Assembly (NCBI GenBank): GCA_900552885.1
Contig: USBM01000050.1
Location: 1-11,360, forward strand
Length of the DNA: 11,360 nt
Reading direction: 5' to 3'
Source: an uncultured Clostridium sp.
GTDB lineage: Bacteria; Bacillota; Clostridia; Lachnospirales; Lachnospiraceae
Of the stretch, positions 7,678-11,360 are shown piece by piece; the first letter of the stretch is position 1, and each line of letters starts with the position of its first letter. The notes under the pieces are model-generated. The model worked only from the letters and a program-made list of their open reading frames with translations. It ran no database searches and was not told the origin of the DNA. A program made the position numbers and the translations under genes.

Positions 7678-7683
7678 TTCTAG

Positions 7684-10600
7684 ATGACGGTTCAGAATAT
7701 ATGGCCTCTTGCATTTCTTGTGCTGGTGCCGATCGTTATTGTGTTATATATATTGAAACAGAAGGCGAAAGATCAGACGTTTTCGTCTATTTTGTTGTGG
7801 CAGGAAGTATACCGGAATCTGGAAGCGAGAACGCCATTTGAACGGTTCCGACATAATCTGTTAATGTATCTGCAGATTGGAATATTGCTTCTTCTCATTA
7901 TTGCATTGATGGCACCTGCCATTCGCAATGCCGGTAAAGGTGCCGAACAGGTAGTGATAGTACTTGATCATAGCGCCAGTATGCAATATCAGTATGACGA
8001 GAATATGAGCCGGCTGGATTGTGCGAAGAAGAAGGCCGTGCGTCTTGTGGACGGATTGAACGAAGACAGTCGTGTGACGGTGTTGTCATGTGGCACAGAA
8101 GCGGAGATGATCTATCAGGGAACTGATAAGGCAACAGCAAAGAAACGAATCCGGTCGGTGGAGGTAACGAATGAAACCGGTACGTTAGAGAACGCCGACA
8201 GTTTGATACATTCTTTGATCTCTGACATGGATACGGTAGAAATATATGCGTATACAGATACACAATTTAACGTAGAGGATTGGAACAGGAAAGATTCCAA
8301 AGCGGCAGTTACCGTGGAATCTGTTTATCAAAAGGGGGAAAACTGTTCGTTAGATTATGTAAACTATACAATCGAGGAGGACGGAGTTTCAGCCTTATGT
8401 AAGGTGTCGAATGATACGGAACGAGTAGTAACGCAGGATATAAGTTTATATGCGAATGATACGTTGTTACAGGTGTATTCCGTTACGGTAGATGCCAATA
8501 GCAGTGAAACAGTATATTTTGATACACAGCAGATACCGGTGGACGGAAGTGTTGTGTTAAAAGCATCGATCAGTGACAAGGATAGTCTGGTGGCAGATAA
8601 TGAACAGAGCATTTTAGTTGTCGGAAATACAGAGCATAAGGTATTGTTGATCTCTGAGGGAAATGTGTTCCTGGAAAAGGCACTTGCATTAGGTGATTCG
8701 GTAACGGTCTATAAGACGGATTCGATGTCTGCCGTCTGGTCAGCAGAAGAAACGTACGATCTGTATGTATTTGATGGAATAGAGATTCCGGAAGATATGG
8801 ACTGGGACATGATCCCTCAAAATGCTGCATTATTGTTTTCTCATTCGGATGTACCGGAAGAATTTGGAGGAGATAGTCAAGGTGCGGAACAGACCGATCT
8901 ATGGCTTTCTTTTGTCGAAAGTCCGGTCACAGATTATGTGACGGATGTTTCTTTTGCGATTACGAAGACAATGACCTATTCAATGCCGGATTGGGGAATT
9001 CCGGTTATTCAGACGGCGGATGGGAAAGCAGCAGGCTATTATGGAACATGTGAGGAGAGAAATATCGGTGTATTCGGGTTCGATATTCATAATACAGATG
9101 TTGCACTTAAGACAGAGTTCCCAATTTTTATGACACAGTTGACAGAAGAATTGCTGCAAATGAATCGGACAGATACAACGATAATTGATAATTTTCCGGT
9201 TGCAAGTGAATCCAATGTGGATGCAATGAAAGATACGGTCATAGAAGGACAGGCGGTTCGTACAAGAACCGGTGGACGGGTTCTTAGAAATGGTTTGTTG
9301 ATTGTTGTATTGCTTTTGCTTGCGACAGAGTGGGTGGTGTATACACTACAGGCGCATTCGTCAAAGAAGAAGCAGTTTTTGGTGGTACGTTGCCTGTTGA
9401 TGTGTCTGATCTTGTTAGCAATTGCAGGCGTATCCATATCAAAGAAGCAGAAGAAGGCAGAGACCATTTTCTTAGTAGATGTGTCGGATAGTATGGAAGG
9501 TAATCTCGATCGGGTGGAAGAGTATATTACGAAGATGATCAGCGTTATGCCGGAACATAACCTTGCAGGAATTGTGACATTTGGAAAAGATACAGCCGTT
9601 GAACAGTTTCTGACAGAACAAAAGACATTTCAGGCATTTGATTCCTATCCGGTGACGACTGCAACGAATATTGAAAAGGCAGTCAGGGCGGCATGTTCGA
9701 TGTTTGATGAAGAAGCTGCGAAACAGGTAGTGTTGTTGACGGATGGTAGTGAGAATGATGGTAATATAACAACATGTACCGGTTTGTTGAAAAAGAATGA
9801 AACTACATTATCTGTCATTACAATGCCGGATAACATAGGACAAAGCGATGAGGTATATATAGATGGATTGACTATGCCTAGGGTGATCCATGCGGGAGAT
9901 CATTATAACGTTACGGTATCGGTTGTATCGAATGTTGAGACGGATGCGGTTCTTTCTTTGTATGCAGGCAGAGTCGCAAAAGGTCAGCAGTCGATCCATG
10001 TTATAAAGGGTTCAAACCAATTTGTGTTTGAAGATGTGGGAGAGGAAGGTAGTATTGCACAGTATCGGGTTGTGATAGAGCCGGAACAGGACACGATCAC
10101 AGTGAATAACAATTATGTTACTTTTGCACAAATAGAAAGCCGGCCTAAGATATTATTGGTAGAAGGCACGAATCGCGAGGCAGAAGAATTTGAAAAAGTG
10201 TTGCAGGCAGCGAATATTGATTATGATCTTGTTACTCCAAGTGGTGTACCGGGTTCTTTATCTGAACTGAATCAATATAAGGCGGTCGTTACGCTGAATG
10301 TATATTATGATGATCTCAGAGCAGAATTTACTAGGATCCTGCCGGCCTATATCAAGGATTATGCAGGCGGTTATATCTGCATCGGGGGCAATAGCAGTTA
10401 CGCATTAGGCAATTATAAAGGTACAGAATTAGAAGAGGTTCTTCCGGTGAATATGGAATTACAGGGAGAAAAGGAGATACCCAAGATGGCAATGGCTTTA
10501 GTGATCGATCAGTCCGGAAGTATGTGTGCCCCATCAGTAGAAAATGGAACGGTGACGGGATTAGATCTGGCAAAGCAGGCGGCAATTGCAGGTATATCGG

Positions 10601-11360
10601 AGTTGAGAAATACCGATGAGGCAGGTGTGCTTGCCTTTGATGACCACTATAACTGGGCGGTACCGATTGAACCGGCAACGGACTTAGATACTATTGAGGA
10701 TGAAATCCGAGCCATCGGATATGGTGGGGGAACCAGTATTTATCCGGCATTGGAGCAGGCATACAAAGCAATTGCTAAAAGTGACGCAAAGATTAAACAT
10801 ATCATTTTATTGACAGACGGACAGGATGAATATCACAGATATGACGATTTATTAGAGAATGTTACAAAGGATAATATTACTGTCTCCACCGTAGCAGTTG
10901 GCGAGGATGCAGATCAGGATATTTTATCGCATATAGCAGATAGCTGTGGAGGCCGGTTCTATTATACGGATGTGAATAATTCCATTCCGCGGATCTTTGC
11001 ACAGGAAGTGTATCTTTCTACGAAGACGTATTTGGTAAATGGGGAGTTTTATCCGGTTGTGACAGCAGACAGTGAGATTCTGACGGATATTATGGACGAA
11101 GGATGTCCACCGTTATATGGTTATGTTGCGGCAACACCAAAGACCGCAGCGAATGTAATATTACAGTCGGAAGAAGGAGATCCTATTCTTACAACCTGGC
11201 AGTATGGGTTAGGAAGGACAATAGCATGGAATAGTGATGCCGATAATGAGTGGACAGGGCAGTTTGCCGCATGGGAACAATATCCGCTTTTATGGTCTAA
11301 CCTGATTCAGTATGTGATTGCTGATACACAGTTGGGAAATGATTCTTTTGAGCTGAATAA
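7684..11360 (+). CDS. Large BatA-like / vWA / GATase-like fusion membrane protein (3' end cut by window)
   Basis: The frame is open from ATG 7684 to the window edge: 1225 codons plus 2 bases, no stop. Order: BatA N-terminal domain (1-80) with helices at 6-24 and 60-80 and ILLWQEV/NLLMYLQ-type motifs; vWA1 with DHSAS (95-99) and Asp192; a beta-rich part and GATase-like stretch from 320 (VLLISEGN); helix 537-555, short basic loop (KKK, 561-563), helix 565-585; vWA2 with DVSDS (599-603), Thr661 and Asp687; beta domain; GATase-like domain from 820 (PKILLVEG) with GGYICIGG and no evident catalytic Cys; vWA3 with DQSGS (942-946), Thr1017 and Asp1045; then WQYGLGRTIAWNSDA typical of this family. Soluble parts are predicted outside the membrane. 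Related bacteria commonly encode the halves as two genes, so this is a fusion. BatA-type proteins work with MoxR/DUF58 and are linked to envelope stress; the exact role here is unknown. No ribosome binding site suggests an internal start at the junction. Confidence 0.93.
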   Translation, partial: MTVQNIWPLAFLVLVPIVIVLYILKQKAKDQTFSSILLWQEVYRNLEARTPFERFRHNLLMYLQIGILLLLIIALMAPAIRNAGKGAEQVVIVLDHSASMQYQYDENMSRLDCAKKKAVRLVDGLNEDSRVTVLSCGTEAEMIYQGTDKATAKKRIRSVEVTNETGTLENADSLIHSLISDMDTVEIYAYTDTQFNVEDWNRKDSKAAVTVESVYQKGENCSLDYVNYTIEEDGVSALCKVSNDTERVVTQDISLYANDTLLQVYSVTVDANSSETVYFDTQQIPVDGSVVLKASISDKDSLVADNEQSILVVGNTEHKVLLISEGNVFLEKALALGDSVTVYKTDSMSAVWSAEETYDLYVFDGIEIPEDMDWDMIPQNAALLFSHSDVPEEFGGDSQGAEQTDLWLSFVESPVTDYVTDVSFAITKTMTYSMPDWGIPVIQTADGKAAGYYGTCEERNIGVFGFDIHNTDVALKTEFPIFMTQLTEELLQMNRTDTTIIDNFPVASESNVDAMKDTVIEGQAVRTRTGGRVLRNGLLIVVLLLLATEWVVYTLQAHSSKKKQFLVVRCLLMCLILLAIAGVSISKKQKKAETIFLVDVSDSMEGNLDRVEEYITKMISVMPEHNLAGIVTFGKDTAVEQFLTEQKTFQAFDSYPVTTATNIEKAVRAACSMFDEEAAKQVVLLTDGSENDGNITTCTGLLKKNETTLSVITMPDNIGQSDEVYIDGLTMPRVIHAGDHYNVTVSVVSNVETDAVLSLYAGRVAKGQQSIHVIKGSNQFVFEDVGEEGSIAQYRVVIEPEQDTITVNNNYVTFAQIESRPKILLVEGTNREAEEFEKVLQAANIDYDLVTPSGVPGSLSELNQYKAVVTLNVYYDDLRAEFTRILPAYIKDYAGGYICIGGNSSYALGNYKGTELEEVLPVNMELQGEKEIPKMAMALVIDQSGSMCAPSVENGTVTGLDLAKQAAIAGISELRNTDEAGVLAFDDHYNWAVPIEPATDLDTIEDEIRAIGYGGGTSIYPALEQAYKAIAKSDAKIKHIILLTDGQDEYHRYDDLLENVTKDNITVSTVAVGEDADQDILSHIADSCGGRFYYTDVNNSIPRIFAQEVYLSTKTYLVNGEFYPVVTADSEILTDIMDEGCPPLYGYVAATPKTAANVILQSEEGDPILTTWQYGLGRTIAWNSDADNEWTGQFAAWEQYPLLWSNLIQYVIADTQLGNDSFELN

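Noticed and set aside
9409..9480. A possible separate gene starting at the ATG near 9409, which would split the large fusion in two.
   Set aside because: No ribosome binding site precedes it, no stop codon ends the upstream half, and the start would cut into a transmembrane helix.
7898..10678. Several minus-strand frames of 60-126 codons opposite the large vWA gene.
   Set aside because: All lie opposite a continuous, motif-rich reading frame, are unrelated to known families and lack a shared arrangement.

Overview
The window is one uninterrupted stretch of same-strand (+) protein-coding DNA. Seven genes are packed so tightly that no gap exceeds about 21 bases, which looks like a single operon. 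Strong AGGAGG-type ribosome binding sites, moderate-to-low GC, free use of AGA and ATA codons and the gene families present suggest a Firmicute, most likely a gut-type Lachnospiraceae/Clostridia member. That placement is inference from style and content; no marker gene is present. The left edge carries a possible extended -10 promoter element (10-18). The right edge cuts the last gene before its stop codon.

Layout: (1) 75-2444, a secreted/membrane-anchored protein with a glutamine-amidotransferase-like (GATase1-like) Rossmann region and two membrane helices; (2) 2445-3392, an ABC transporter ATPase; (3) 3385-4275, an ABC-2-type permease; (4) 4296-5777, a DUF4175-like membrane protein with three helices, a long coiled coil and an Asn/Gly/Ser-rich linker; (5) 5797-6774, a MoxR-family AAA+ ATPase; (6) 6787-7662, a DUF58 protein with a vWA-type MIDAS site; (7) 7684 to beyond 11360, a very large membrane protein in which a BatA-like protein is fused to a vWA/GATase-like/vWA protein.

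How they may work together: MoxR + DUF58 + BatA-type vWA proteins is a widespread bacterial set. The AAA+ ATPase is thought to act as a chaperone-like remodeller with metal-dependent vWA partners, and Bat proteins are tied to envelope stress. Here the set is joined to an ABC exporter-type pair and two further membrane proteins. By predicted topology, MoxR, DUF58 and the ABC ATPase are cytoplasmic, while the bulk of genes 1, 4 and 7 lies outside the membrane. A reasonable model, which is inference only, is an envelope machine with ATP-driven cytoplasmic parts and large extracytoplasmic sensor/scaffold domains. Its substrate cannot be read from the sequence.

The most notable item is gene 7. It is open for at least 1225 codons with three vWA domains, all keeping the full metal-site residues, and the two halves are joined through what looks like a shared transmembrane helix. 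No RNA genes, CRISPR arrays, mobile elements or convincing rho-independent terminators were seen, and there is no gene-free stretch longer than 300 bases.
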